This document shows, one piece after another, positions 18,892 through 27,882 of a DNA stretch of 64,000 nucleotides. Position numbers and translations under genes: made by a program. Within the stretch, counting starts at the first letter, position 1. Each line of letters opens with the position of its first letter. Source of the DNA: Listeria sp. PSOL-1 (lineage in GTDB: Bacteria > Bacillota > Bacilli > Lactobacillales > Listeriaceae); the NCBI RefSeq assembly GCF_902806445.1, contig NZ_LR760298.1:62001-126000 (forward strand), given 5' to 3'. The notes under the pieces were generated by a model that was given only the letters and a program-made list of their open reading frames with translations, had not been told where the DNA came from and did no database searches.

Positions 18892-19206
18892 TTGAAAATA
18901 GAAGGTGTTTGTAAGGTTTTTTCACAACTAGGGATGGAATATCGGTTTGGTGTTTTTTACATCGAACGTGATTATCTAGTGTTTAAGCAAGATTATAGTT
19001 TTGGAATGAGTAAAAAACATACGTATCCTTTAAAGACGTTACGAAATATAGCTTTGCTACCTGAAAATAGAAAAGTTTGCTTAATGTTTGAATGTCATCC
19101 GATTCAATTTGAAATAGATGGGCAGATTGAGCACTTACAACCGTTTTATGATGAACTCCGTGGAAGAAGCGCAAATTATGCGCCACTTGCTAAAAAAGAA
19201 TGTTAA
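18892..19206 (+). CDS. Small protein, unknown
   Basis: 104 residues, soluble, strand-rich, no recognised domain. TTG start at 18892 with AAAGGGTGAG upstream. It begins 15 bases before the HAD phosphatase gene and follows the palindromic promoter, so the two genes probably form one regulated operon. The IERDYLVFKQDYSFG and NRKVCLMFECHPIQFE segments suggest a PH-like beta fold. Confidence 0.6.
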   Translation: MKIEGVCKVFSQLGMEYRFGVFYIERDYLVFKQDYSFGMSKKHTYPLKTLRNIALLPENRKVCLMFECHPIQFEIDGQIEHLQPFYDELRGRSANYAPLAKKEC

Positions 19207-19221
19207 AGGAGGATAGGGTAT

Positions 19222-19827
19222 ATGTACAAAGCGATTATATTTGATGTTGATGGGACGATTTTAGATACAGAAGATGCCGTGCTTGATTCATTACAAGAAA
19301 CGCTCCTTGAAGTGGGCTTAGACTATCATAAGACGGATCTGCGTTTTGCTTTAGGGATTCCAGGCAAGAAAACGATTGAGCAATTAAATATTTCTCATAG
19401 CAAGGAGTTCTTAGAAAGATGGCAGCAAAAAGAATTTGCCTTTCGTGATCGAATCAAAATCTTTGCTGGTTTGAAAGAAGTGTTTGAAAAAATCCCGCAA
19501 GGTGGGGTGGTTACTTCAAAAGATGCACTAGAAATGGAGCAAGGTTTTTATCCTTTTGGAATTGCGCATTATTTTGATGCCATTGTTTGTGCCAGTGATA
19601 CCGAAAACCATAAACCACACCCAGAGCCCCTTTTAAAAAGTTTGTCGATGTTAGGAAGAAAGCCAAATGAAGCGCTTTATATTGGGGATTCACCTTATGA
19701 TATGGCTGCTGCACATGCTGCAGGGATGCACTTTGGTCTGGCTTTATGGGGAGCGAAAACGACATCTGGTTTTGAAGCAGCAGATTTTATTTTTGAAAAG
19801 CCTGCTGATGTTTTGGGGTGTATTTAA
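19222..19827 (+). CDS. HAD-family phosphatase
   Basis: 201 residues, HAD subfamily IA. Motif I is DVDGTILDT with the nucleophile Asp (about 9), motif II VVTSKD, motif III lysine in NHKPHPEP, and motif IV GDSPYDM. The helical cap lies between motifs I and II. Relatives are phosphoglycolate phosphatase or beta-phosphoglucomutase-like proteins; the substrate is unknown. AAAGGAGG precedes the ATG. Its own terminator follows. Confidence 0.88.
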   Translation: MYKAIIFDVDGTILDTEDAVLDSLQETLLEVGLDYHKTDLRFALGIPGKKTIEQLNISHSKEFLERWQQKEFAFRDRIKIFAGLKEVFEKIPQGGVVTSKDALEMEQGFYPFGIAHYFDAIVCASDTENHKPHPEPLLKSLSMLGRKPNEALYIGDSPYDMAAAHAAGMHFGLALWGAKTTSGFEAADFIFEKPADVLGCI

Positions 19828-19837
19828 GGGGAAAGGG

Positions 19838-19865
19838 CGGATGTTTCATTATTCGTCCGTTTTTT
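19838..19865 (+). terminator. Terminator after the HAD gene
   Basis: Stem CGGATG (19838-19843) with CGTCCG (19854-19859, one G-U pair), ten-base loop, six T. Confidence 0.8.
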
Positions 19866-19877
19866 ATCCAAAAAAAT

Positions 19878-19908
19878 GGTTGCGCAATCAACCAACTACT
19901 GTTATACT
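19878..19908 (+). promoter_or_regulatory. Promoter and likely operator of the MarR-MATE operon
   Basis: TTGCGC (19880-19885), 17-base spacer, TATACT (19903-19908). The -35 lies in the palindrome TTGCGCAA and in the inverted repeat GGTTG-CGCAAT-CAACC (19878-19893), a typical size for a MarR dimer site. Autoregulation is inferred. Confidence 0.65.
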
Positions 19909-19949
19909 GAAAAAGCTGTCATCAACATATACTAAGCGAGGTGAAAAAG

Positions 19950-20411
19950 TTGGCTGAAAAACTTGAGATTATTGCAAAATCAATTTCAATTATTCATCGG
20001 GCAGAAGATGCGTACAAGAATGATCGCTTAGCTTCGATTGGGCTAAATCGTGGACAATTGCGCTATTTATGGGCGCTTTATCAAGAAGACGGCATTACAC
20101 AAGAGTCACTTGCTAAACGTTTTTTAACAGATAAAGCCAATGTAACGCGGCATATGAAGCGTCTTAAGGAACTAGATATGGTTAAATGTTCCGTGAATCC
20201 AGCTGATAAGAGAACGCATCGGGTTTTTTTGACTGAAAAAGGACAGAGGATACGGCCTTTGATTGAAGATACAACATTGTGTTGGAATGATTTTCTAACA
20301 GCAGGTTTTACAGAGCAAGAACGAAATGAATTACTTCGTCTGCTACTTAAGATGGCAGAGAATGCGGCAGACGTAATGAAAAGAGAGGTTATAAATGAAA
20401 GAACAGAGTAG
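19950..20411 (+). CDS. MarR family regulator
   Basis: About 153 residues. Winged helix-turn-helix in the middle (ITQESLAKRFLTDKANVTRH, wing NPADKRTHRVFLTEKG). I prefer the TTG at 19950, with GCGAGGTG six bases upstream; a GTG nine bases earlier is the alternative. It overlaps the MATE gene by 17 bases, so it most likely represses its own operon and is relieved by a drug or metabolite. Confidence 0.88.
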   Translation: MAEKLEIIAKSISIIHRAEDAYKNDRLASIGLNRGQLRYLWALYQEDGITQESLAKRFLTDKANVTRHMKRLKELDMVKCSVNPADKRTHRVFLTEKGQRIRPLIEDTTLCWNDFLTAGFTEQERNELLRLLLKMAENAADVMKREVINERTE

Positions 20412-21750
20412 ACGTTTAGGGGAAGATAGTATACCTGCTTTAATGGCACGACTTTCTATACCAGCATTTATTGGTATGTTTGTGATGGGCATGTATAACA
20501 TCGTGGATACGATTTTTGTATCTTATGGTGTTGGCGCACAGGGCGTTGCAGCGCTCTCGATTGCTTTTCCAGTGCAGATGATTTTAATGGCTATGGCAGC
20601 AATGTTTGGTATTGGGGGAGCATCAATTATTTCAAGGTCACTTGGTGCGGGGGAGCAGAAGCAGGCAAACCGTGTGTATCATCAAGTCATTTGGTTAGTT
20701 GTTTTAAGTAGTATTTTAATTGCACTGATTACTTTTATTTTTTTAGATCCACTTATTCGTTTTTTTGGAGCACCAGCTGATATTCATAATGTCACAAAGG
20801 ATTTTCTTTCTGTTATTTTACTTGGCGCTGTGTTTCAAACGTTTGGCATGGCGATGAACAATATTGTTCGATCAGAAGGAAATGCAAGAACAGCGATGTT
20901 AACAATGATTATTTCAGCTGTGCTAAATATGTTGTTAAATCCACTTTTTATTATGGGATTTCATATGGGTGTGCGTGGTTCAGCGCTGGCAACTGTTATC
21001 TCACAAGCGGTGGGTGCAGCATGGTTATTAATCTATTTTCTTTCAGGAAAAAGCTCGTTATCTCTTAGCGGGTTTAAATTCCAGATGGATTGGTCAATGA
21101 TCATGCGCATAGTTGCAATTGGCTTCCCATCGTTTATTATGATGTCAGCTGGAAGTATTGTAACGATTGCGGTGAACTGGATGTTACAAGTTTATGGTGG
21201 AACTTTAGCGATTGCTGTTTACGGGATTGCGAATCGAATTGTTACATTTGCGATTATGCCGATTAATGGCGTGACTCAAGGAATGCAGCCGGTTGTTGGT
21301 TTTAACTATGGTTCAAAGAATTTAGACCGAGTAAGTAAAGCGGTGAAACTTTCAATGCTTGTAGCAACAGCTATGTCGCTTGTTGCTTGGGGAATGGTAG
21401 AGATTTTCCCAATGCAACTAGTGAGGATATTTTCAAATGAACCGCAAATCATTAGCGAAGGAGCAACAGCTGTACGTCTTATCTTGCTTGCAGCACCAAC
21501 AATTGGTTTTCAAATTGTTTGCGGTGGTTTATATCAAGCGTTAGGACAAGCACGGATTTCATTTATTATTTCGTTAATGCGCCAAATTATTTGTTTGGTT
21601 CCACTGCTACTTATTTTGCCAAACTTTATTGGTTTACATGGTGTGTGGTATGCATTTCCTTTAGCTGATTTAATTGCATTTACGGTTTGCCTTGTTATTT
21701 TATTAACCACTTCTAAGCGAATAATTAATGAAAAGCAAGCAGAGATATAA
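20395..21750 (+). CDS. MATE family efflux transporter
   Basis: 451 residues, 12 predicted membrane helices in two homologous halves. It starts with the typical DSIPALMARLSIPAFIGMFV, with NIVDTIFVSYGVG in helix 1-2. Exports cationic compounds against H+ or Na+; the substrate is unknown. Translationally coupled to the MarR gene. The start follows AGAGAGG. Confidence 0.9.
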   Translation: MKEQSRRLGEDSIPALMARLSIPAFIGMFVMGMYNIVDTIFVSYGVGAQGVAALSIAFPVQMILMAMAAMFGIGGASIISRSLGAGEQKQANRVYHQVIWLVVLSSILIALITFIFLDPLIRFFGAPADIHNVTKDFLSVILLGAVFQTFGMAMNNIVRSEGNARTAMLTMIISAVLNMLLNPLFIMGFHMGVRGSALATVISQAVGAAWLLIYFLSGKSSLSLSGFKFQMDWSMIMRIVAIGFPSFIMMSAGSIVTIAVNWMLQVYGGTLAIAVYGIANRIVTFAIMPINGVTQGMQPVVGFNYGSKNLDRVSKAVKLSMLVATAMSLVAWGMVEIFPMQLVRIFSNEPQIISEGATAVRLILLAAPTIGFQIVCGGLYQALGQARISFIISLMRQIICLVPLLLILPNFIGLHGVWYAFPLADLIAFTVCLVILLTTSKRIINEKQAEI

Positions 21751-21761
21751 ATAAATTGTTG

Positions 21762-21940
21762 AAGAGGTTTGTCAGACTTCCGGTTCGGTTTCTGGCAAAC
21801 TTTTTTAATACAAATGCTGTCATTCGATTTGTCGTGTTCGATATGTAGAACCTATGCTCATTTTTTAAGATAGATAGCTGAATTGTATGATATCCTAGGA
21901 TCTTTTTTTGTGATTTGGAAATATTTTCGCGATGAATGTA
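21762..21940. repeat. Dispersed intergenic repeat, copy A, with terminator hairpin
   Basis: Begins with a hairpin (GTTTGTCAGACTTCCGG paired with TTTCTGGCAAAC, then TTTTTT, 21768-21806) that ends the MarR-MATE transcript. The next 120 bases are about 80 percent identical by eye to 62910-63015 (shared blocks TTCGATTTGTCGTGTTCGA and TCCTAGG). The hairpin part is also related to the one at 51727-51793. No gene found in the rest of the gap up to 22134. Confidence 0.75.
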
Positions 21941-22133
21941 AGGGACCTAGTCCTTGATAACGCGACAATGTCTCGTTTTTGCTCATTTTCTTTATTATTA
22001 TATTATAGTATACTCTTTTACGTAATATAATTTACTTATTTTGGGACGAAGGGAGAAAGTTAACAAATCCAAATAAATGAATATTAGTAAAAAAATTAAA
22101 ACTCATTAAAGGCTAGGAGCGAAAGATATAAAC

Positions 22134-23570
22134 ATGAAAAAGCGAATCATAGTACCGGTTGTACTTGCTACATCGTTGGTATTTACAGGATGCGGTGTGG
22201 GTACAGAGAAAAATTCAAACAAAGCGGATACTAACAACCCGGTTGAGAATAATAGTATAACAAAAGGTGTAAGTAAAGAAGTAGCAGAATATGTGGATAC
22301 AATATTCTCAAATGTAAAAGCAAATTGGCCTTATATAAAGAATGTATGGCCAAAAGCTAATTATAAAGATAACAATTTGCTTCTTTTTTATACAAATTCC
22401 AAAGGTAAAGTAGACAAAGTATGGAAAATAAACACAAAAGAGAAGAAAGAATTAAAACCTCAAGAATACAAAAATATAACAAATCCATCAGTTGGTGGTT
22501 ATAAAGATCTAAAATTTGATGGCAAGAAATCAATCATGTTAACAATTAATAAAGAGTATATAGGGATGATGCAGCAGACACCACCAAAAATCAAACAAAA
22601 GTTTGCTAAATTTAACATGACATATACTGTTGCTACTCATGAACTCTTTCATTATTTTTACCAACCAGCAGAATTGAAAAATGAGTTGATTCAGGGAACA
22701 GGAAATAGAAGTCAAGAGTACCCGATAGCTTCTGAACCGAGATTATACAGGAAAATGTTATTGTTGAATCTAGCAGAAGCGTATACGAATAAATCAAAAC
22801 AAGAAGAATATCTTGGAAAAGCAAAATATTGGCTTGAAGAATGGAAAGCAAAAGATCCAGTCGAGGCTAAAAACGCGCAGGCAGTGGACTTTATAGAAGG
22901 CCAAGCTCGCTATGTAGAATATTTAGGTGAAATAGCTTCTCCAAGCTTAACGGAGAAACAAAAAGAAACGGCTAAAAAAGATATCCTCTTTTATGATAAA
23001 AAGAAAGCTTTTTCTGCGCCAGATGAGGAAGGTTATGAAATTGGTTTCATGGGCGGTATCTTGTTAGATAGAGTAAAACCTGGATGGAAAAATAACTATT
23101 TCCAAAATAAGCAACCGATTGCTGATCTACTTTTACAAAATATTCAACCAATCAAAGAAAGTGTAAATACTACAGTAAAAAAAGAGGTTGAAAAAGAAAT
23201 CAATACACAGAACCAGCAGAGTTCAAAAGGAATGAATGCTGTTGATCAATTCTTATCCAATAAGAAAATAGCGGCTTTAAAAATTCCAAGTTCTCTCCAA
23301 AATGGTAGCTACAATGTGGAAGGTTTCTATAAGTATAAAAATAAGGATGTCATATTAGGATTTAGTGCATCTTTTGAATCTAAAACAGTAGGGATTAATG
23401 TACAAAATGTAAATATTATTAATATGGGGGACTGTTATTTAATCCCTTTAAATGAAGAATATACGCTAAAGGATGGAGAGCTCACATTAAATGGCGGTAC
23501 TCTTTCAGGGAAAGCCAAATCCGTTCAAACAGCAAATGAGGATGGTAGGACGGTTCTTATCCTTCAATAG
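22134..23570 (+). CDS. Lipoprotein with HExxH zinc-metallopeptidase motif
   Basis: 478 residues. Type II signal peptide with lipobox VFTGC (lipid Cys 20). The sequence ATHELFHYF contains HExxH (H169, E170, H173), the gluzincin zinc signature; E255 or E262 in DFIEGQARYVEYLGE is a candidate third ligand. The last 130 residues (after about 345) form a separate, strand-rich region following a charged linker. Surface-anchored protease is the best guess; I do not recognise the family. Start ATG 22134 after AGGAGCG. Single gene in a gene-poor surrounding, probably accessory. Confidence 0.75.
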   Translation: MKKRIIVPVVLATSLVFTGCGVGTEKNSNKADTNNPVENNSITKGVSKEVAEYVDTIFSNVKANWPYIKNVWPKANYKDNNLLLFYTNSKGKVDKVWKINTKEKKELKPQEYKNITNPSVGGYKDLKFDGKKSIMLTINKEYIGMMQQTPPKIKQKFAKFNMTYTVATHELFHYFYQPAELKNELIQGTGNRSQEYPIASEPRLYRKMLLLNLAEAYTNKSKQEEYLGKAKYWLEEWKAKDPVEAKNAQAVDFIEGQARYVEYLGEIASPSLTEKQKETAKKDILFYDKKKAFSAPDEEGYEIGFMGGILLDRVKPGWKNNYFQNKQPIADLLLQNIQPIKESVNTTVKKEVEKEINTQNQQSSKGMNAVDQFLSNKKIAALKIPSSLQNGSYNVEGFYKYKNKDVILGFSASFESKTVGINVQNVNIINMGDCYLIPLNEEYTLKDGELTLNGGTLSGKAKSVQTANEDGRTVLILQ

Positions 23571-23583
23571 TTATAAAAACATG

Positions 23584-23627
23584 AAGACACTACAAGATGG
23601 CGACTGTTCCATTTTGTAGTGTCTACT
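23584..23627. terminator. Bidirectional terminator
   Basis: AGACACTACAA...ATGG pairs with CCAT...TTGTAGTGTCT around an eight-base loop, followed by a T-rich tail. It lies between the convergent lipoprotein and ABC exporter genes. Confidence 0.88.
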
Positions 23628-23665
23628 TTTTTGTCATTTTATACAAAACAAGAGAACCAACGTGG

Positions 23666-25432
23666 TTAACTTACCATTTGTTCATTCACATATTGAGCAT
23701 AAAGTGGGTGGTCTTTAATTAATTCGATATGTTTACCATGTCCAGTTACTTGACCTTTTTCAATGAAATAAATTTGATCGGCATGTACGATTGTAGATAA
23801 GCGGTGAGCGATAACTAAAGTTGTTCGGCCGACCATCAATTTTTCCAAGGCGCGTTGAACTTTTTCTTCTGATTGTGAATCTAAGCTTGCGGTTGCTTCG
23901 TCTAGCATTAAAATTTTAGGGTCTCTTAAAAAGGCTCTAGCAATAGCGAGACGTTGTTTCTGTCCGCCTGAAAGTTTGACGCCACGTTCACCAATTTCCG
24001 TATTTAGTTGTTCAGGGAAGTCTTTAACAAATTGTTCTGCGTAAGCGAGGGATAGACCTTTCCACAATTCTTCATCAGATAGTTTTTGTGGTAAACCATA
24101 TTGTAGGTTATCGCGAATAGTTCCTGCAAAAATAGCACTATCTTGAGAAACGTAACCAATTTGTGATCGCCAGTTTTCTAAATCGATATTTTGGATGTCT
24201 TGGTCACCAACAAGGATCGAACCATTTTGAGGATGGTAAAAACGCTCTAATAAAGAGAAAATAGTTGATTTACCCCCGCCACTTGGGCCGGCAAAAGCAA
24301 TAACAGTATTAGGTTTTGCTTCAAATGAGACATCTTTTAGAATAGGTTGATTTTCTGCGTAGCTAAAAGTAAGGCGATTTACTTTGATTGTTTGACCAAC
24401 AACATCAACCGTTTTACCTTGTCCAGATGGCTCAGTATCAATTTCTAAGATTTCTTGAATACGTTCTGTTGCGCCCATTGATTTTTGAACTTGAGAGAAG
24501 AAAGTAGCAAAACTCATAACGGGTGCAATGATGTTAAACAAATAGATTAAGAACGCGACTAAAGAACCGCTTGTTAGGGTGCCAGCTTGTACTCGTACGG
24601 CGCCGTAACCAAGAATACCAACGAAAAGCCCTAGCATAGCTGTCATCATGACAGGTTGTAAGATCGCTTCAACTTTAGCATCTTTTACGCCAAGTGTGAA
24701 AATTTTATGGATGAATTTTTTTCCAGAAGCTTTTTCAAAATCTTCGCCATTACTTGCTTTAATTAAGCGAACTTCTGCTAATTTTTCACTTGCTTCAGCG
24801 TTGAAATCGGCTGTTGCTGCTTGTAGTTGACGACCAAGTTTTGACATAATTTTTCCAATAGGTACCATGATAATAGCGAGAATTGGAATTGCTCCAAACA
24901 TGATGGAAGCCATTTTCCAATCCATTAAAAATAAAATGATAATCGAGCCAACTAATTGAATGGCACCAGTGACAAAGTTCGGAAATTGAGAAGTCACGAG
25001 TTCTTTGATAACAGACGTGTCATTCACTAGTCGTGAACTACTTTCTCCTGATTTATGGTTATCAAAATAGCCAACAGGTAATTTCAATAAATGGTTCCAT
25101 AATTTTTCGCGTAGGGTTTTAACAGCACTTTCACCAACATAGCGTAAAAGGTAACCGCCAATCGTTCCGAAACCTAGTTGAACAGCAAAAGCTAAAATTA
25201 AAATAGTGAGCATTTTCCCATCTATTTTTGATAAACCGCTTGTATCCACCAAGCTCTTTGTTAGTTGTGGAACAATTAAACTTGCCCCACTTGTAACTAG
25301 GCTTAGGAGCATCCCAAAGAGAAATAACGCTTTTTTAGGATTGACACTATTAATTAACTGTAAAAAATCTTTAAATTTAAATTTTCGTGTTGTTTTGGGT
25401 AATTCTTCTGATGGATTTACTTCATTTTGCAT
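23666..25432 (-). CDS. ABC multidrug exporter (BmrA-like half transporter)
   Basis: 588 residues: an exporter-type membrane domain with six helices (about 35-330), then an ATPase domain with Walker A GPSGGGKST, signature LSGGQKQRLAIARAFL, Walker B ILMLDEATASLD and the H-loop AHRLST. Acts as a homodimer at the membrane. It follows the MarR gene at 25472 in the same direction (39-base gap), so both form an operon controlled from the promoter at 26251-26279. Confidence 0.93.
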   Translation of the reverse strand: MQNEVNPSEELPKTTRKFKFKDFLQLINSVNPKKALFLFGMLLSLVTSGASLIVPQLTKSLVDTSGLSKIDGKMLTILILAFAVQLGFGTIGGYLLRYVGESAVKTLREKLWNHLLKLPVGYFDNHKSGESSSRLVNDTSVIKELVTSQFPNFVTGAIQLVGSIIILFLMDWKMASIMFGAIPILAIIMVPIGKIMSKLGRQLQAATADFNAEASEKLAEVRLIKASNGEDFEKASGKKFIHKIFTLGVKDAKVEAILQPVMMTAMLGLFVGILGYGAVRVQAGTLTSGSLVAFLIYLFNIIAPVMSFATFFSQVQKSMGATERIQEILEIDTEPSGQGKTVDVVGQTIKVNRLTFSYAENQPILKDVSFEAKPNTVIAFAGPSGGGKSTIFSLLERFYHPQNGSILVGDQDIQNIDLENWRSQIGYVSQDSAIFAGTIRDNLQYGLPQKLSDEELWKGLSLAYAEQFVKDFPEQLNTEIGERGVKLSGGQKQRLAIARAFLRDPKILMLDEATASLDSQSEEKVQRALEKLMVGRTTLVIAHRLSTIVHADQIYFIEKGQVTGHGKHIELIKDHPLYAQYVNEQMVS

Positions 25433-25471
25433 CCTTTTTTCCTCCTCTAGTGACTATCAAGAAAGTTGCAC

Positions 25472-26197
25472 TTATTCTTCGTCTTGTTTTTCAAATGGTT
25501 TTTGTGGAAAAAATCCCATTTCACGCCAAAAATTAGGGTTTTCTCTTCGACCAAAACCTCTTGGGAAGTTTGGCGGAAAACTGTGACCACGACGGTTATT
25601 TGCAAAAGATGATTCTTTCATCATCTTTCGTATTTCTTTGCGCAAATTTTTTACTTCATCGGGTGTTAACTCTTGCCAGTTATGGCCAAAACGTTCCATA
25701 AGTGATTCGCGCATTTCTTGCATAGCTTGCATCCGGTCCATTGGATCAACAAATCGTTGTGCTTGTTGTTTTAAATCTTCATTCCAACCGTCTGCAACTT
25801 TCTGTAGATATTCGCTAAATTGTTTTTTCTCATTTTGATTAAGTCCAGAGAAAAAGTTTTCACTATAATCTTCTTTTTTTAACGCCGCATTTTCTTTGGC
25901 ATTTAATCGGCCAGCTTCCGTTAGATAGACACGCTTAATTCTTTTATCTCCGGCGTCTTCTTTTCGATGAATGTCGCCTTTTTCTTCCATTTTTTTTAAT
26001 AATTCAGCAAGCGAACTAGGACGTAGATCTAGTACTTCTGCTAAATAGCTTTGTGTCAATCCGTCTTCTAATCCTAAGACAGCAAGAACTCTTTGCTGAC
26101 CAGTCAGCTTTTGTTTTTTTTGACTCATATAAGCATTGCTAGCTTCACTGATAAAATGCAGTTGCTTCATAAGCTCATCTGTAAAATGACTCATCAT
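25472..26197 (-). CDS. MarR family regulator with long charged C-terminus
   Basis: About 241 residues, roughly 90 more than a normal MarR. The winged helix is in the first 110 residues (LTQSYLAEVLDLRPSSLAEL, wing KEDAGDKRIKRVYLTEAG). The extra C-terminal part is rich in Arg, Phe, Pro and Gly, ending in RGFGRRENPNFW and FFPQKPFEKQDEE, with a charged helical stretch before it. Two adjacent ATG codons (26197, 26194) could start it, with GAGG upstream. Two copies of its likely operator sit in the promoter. Confidence 0.85.
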   Translation of the reverse strand: MMSHFTDELMKQLHFISEASNAYMSQKKQKLTGQQRVLAVLGLEDGLTQSYLAEVLDLRPSSLAELLKKMEEKGDIHRKEDAGDKRIKRVYLTEAGRLNAKENAALKKEDYSENFFSGLNQNEKKQFSEYLQKVADGWNEDLKQQAQRFVDPMDRMQAMQEMRESLMERFGHNWQELTPDEVKNLRKEIRKMMKESSFANNRRGHSFPPNFPRGFGRRENPNFWREMGFFPQKPFEKQDEE

Positions 26198-26221
26198 TAA
26201 TTCCTCATTTCGAATAATTTG

Positions 26222-26279
26222 TTCGGCACCGAATCTTTATTTCGATATTCATTATAGTTCGGTGCCGAATCAATGTCAA
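26222..26279 (-). promoter_or_regulatory. Promoter with two TTCGGyrCCGAA operators
   Basis: Minus-strand consensus promoter: TTGACA (plus 26274-26279), 17-base spacer, TATAAT (plus 26251-26256). A 12-bp palindrome TTCGGTGCCGAA (26258-26269) fills the spacer; the second, TTCGGCACCGAA (26222-26233), lies just after the start of transcription. The 36-base centre-to-centre distance suits two MarR dimers blocking polymerase. Autorepression is inferred. Confidence 0.88.
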
Positions 26280-26381
26280 CCCTTTTTCTGAAAAAAATAA
26301 AAGAGTGTTGTAAAATGTAATGAATTCAGGTAAAATGAAATCATAAACTAATTAACATTAGGTAAAAAAGGAGGGCTCAAG

Positions 26382-26723
26382 ATGGCATGGGTTTATTTGA
26401 TTATCGGTGGTATGGCAGAAGTTGTTTGGGCTTTCGGTTTGAAATTTTCTAATGGATTTACAAATATTCCAGTTGTTATTCCAACCGTGATAACGTTAAT
26501 TTTTAGTTTTTGGATGTTTTCTAAATCATTAAAGTATTTACCTATCTCAACGGCTTATGCTGTTTTTACAGGAATTGGCTCATTTGGTACGGCACTTTTT
26601 GGCATGCTTTTTTTAGGAGATGCTGTAAATCTAATCAAAATTATCCTATTAGTTGTTTTAATCAGTTGTATCATCGGTTTGAAATTGGTTCCTGATAAAA
26701 CGAAGAAAGGTGAAAAAATATGA
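26382..26723 (+). CDS. SMR family transporter subunit (YkkC-like)
   Basis: 113 residues, four membrane helices, with the SMR glutamate in helix 1 (GGMAEVVWAFGLK, E14). The W-x-x-GLK motif and the KxLPISTAYAVFTGIG helix 3 match the Gdx/YkkC branch, whose members export guanidinium. It overlaps its partner by four bases (ATGA), so both form a heterodimer. No guanidine (ykkC) riboswitch is seen upstream. Confidence 0.88.
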   Translation: MAWVYLIIGGMAEVVWAFGLKFSNGFTNIPVVIPTVITLIFSFWMFSKSLKYLPISTAYAVFTGIGSFGTALFGMLFLGDAVNLIKIILLVVLISCIIGLKLVPDKTKKGEKI

Positions 26724-27034
26724 GTTGGGTATTTTTAGTTATAGCAGGTTTAATGGAAATAGGCGGTGTTGTAAGCCTTAAGCTGTCAGTAGGTTTAAAA
26801 AAACTTATCCCGACTTTTGGTTTAATCGTTTTTATGGGACTTAGTTTATTTTGTTTATCCCTTTCATTGCAAGAAATTCCAATTAGCCTAGCTTATGGTG
26901 TTTGGACAGGTATTGGTGCCGCTGGAAGTGTACTGATGGGTATGCTTGTTTTTAAAGAATCACGGGATCATCGTAAATTATTACTTGTTTTGGGAATTAT
27001 TGTAAGTATTATTGGTTTAAAATTGATTAGCTAG
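26720..27034 (+). CDS. SMR family transporter subunit (YkkD-like)
   Basis: 104 residues, four membrane helices. Helix 1 glutamate in AGLMEIGGVVSLK (E13), helix 3 IPISLAYGVWTGIGAAG, end IIGLKLIS. Closest in style to YkkD, the partner subunit of paired SMR exporters. Translationally coupled to the preceding gene. Confidence 0.88.
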   Translation: MSWVFLVIAGLMEIGGVVSLKLSVGLKKLIPTFGLIVFMGLSLFCLSLSLQEIPISLAYGVWTGIGAAGSVLMGMLVFKESRDHRKLLLVLGIIVSIIGLKLIS

Positions 27035-27185
27035 GTAATAAGCATTAGGAATGAAATGACATAGGAATCGTGTTTTACCAAGCGAACAGCAAATGACTTT
27101 GAATGATCAAAGCAGATCGCTCTACTTTTATCATGACTTTATGCTAAAATAAAGCTGACTGCAGATGTAAGAAAGAGGTGTGGAA

Positions 27186-27653
27186 GTGGAGCCGGCAGAC
27201 TATATGCGATTGGCGCTTGAAGAAGCGAAAAAAGCCAGCTCAATTGGTGAGGTCCCTATTGGTGCTGTTGTGGTTCTTAATGGGGAAATTATCGGTCGCG
27301 GTTATAATCTGCGAGAAACAACTCAGAATGCCATTACACATGCGGAAATTTTAGCTATTCAAGATGCTTGTCAAAATTTGAATACATGGCGATTAAGCGG
27401 TGCGGACCTTTATGTTACACTTGAACCTTGTCCAATGTGTAGTGGTGCCATTTTACTTTCGCGGATTCATAAAGTGTACTACGGGGCAAAAGATCCTAAA
27501 TCAGGGACAGCAGGGACATTGATGAATCTCCTGCAAGATCAGCGTTTTAATCATGTATGCGAGGTTGAAAGCGGCTTGCTTCAAGATGAAACCGCAGCAA
27601 TGTTGACCACTTTTTTCAAGGAATTACGTAAACGAAACAAAAGCAGATCTTAA
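27186..27653 (+). CDS. tadA: tRNA-specific adenosine-34 deaminase
   Basis: Converts A34 to inosine in tRNA-Arg(ACG). About 155 residues. Zinc and catalytic motif THAEILAI (HAE) and PCPMC (PCxxC). I prefer GTG 27186, with AGAGGTG five bases upstream; GTG 27180 is possible but has no spacing to a binding site. The cyd operon lies between it and the SRP RNA-dnaX region. Confidence 0.95.
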   Translation: MEPADYMRLALEEAKKASSIGEVPIGAVVVLNGEIIGRGYNLRETTQNAITHAEILAIQDACQNLNTWRLSGADLYVTLEPCPMCSGAILLSRIHKVYYGAKDPKSGTAGTLMNLLQDQRFNHVCEVESGLLQDETAAMLTTFFKELRKRNKSRS

Positions 27654-27882
27654 CATGCTTACTAAAATGATTCATGAATGACTTCAAAGAAAAATAATGA
27701 CAAAAGAACTAATTAATTTTTGCCCGAAATAGGATAAAATATACCTTGGACAAATTATTTTTTCATAAATTGGTAGGTATTTTGGTTTCAGCTATTTTTG
27801 TGAATAATAGAACACGCCTAGCTTAGGGGAAAATAAAAAAAGTTGGACATTTTTGCCAACTACAAGAAGGAGGAGAAAAAGG

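Noticed and set aside
21940-22133. Promoter or RNA before the HExxH lipoprotein
   Set aside because: Short matching CGCGA segments exist, but no convincing promoter or stable fold could be made out.
26281-26381. Guanidine (ykkC) riboswitch before the SMR pair
   Set aside because: The 100-base gap lacks the conserved ykkC motifs and has room only for a promoter.
27798-27815. Rex-like site TTGTGAATAATAGAACAC before cydA
   Set aside because: Only the left half matches the Rex consensus; the right half has too many mismatches to call.
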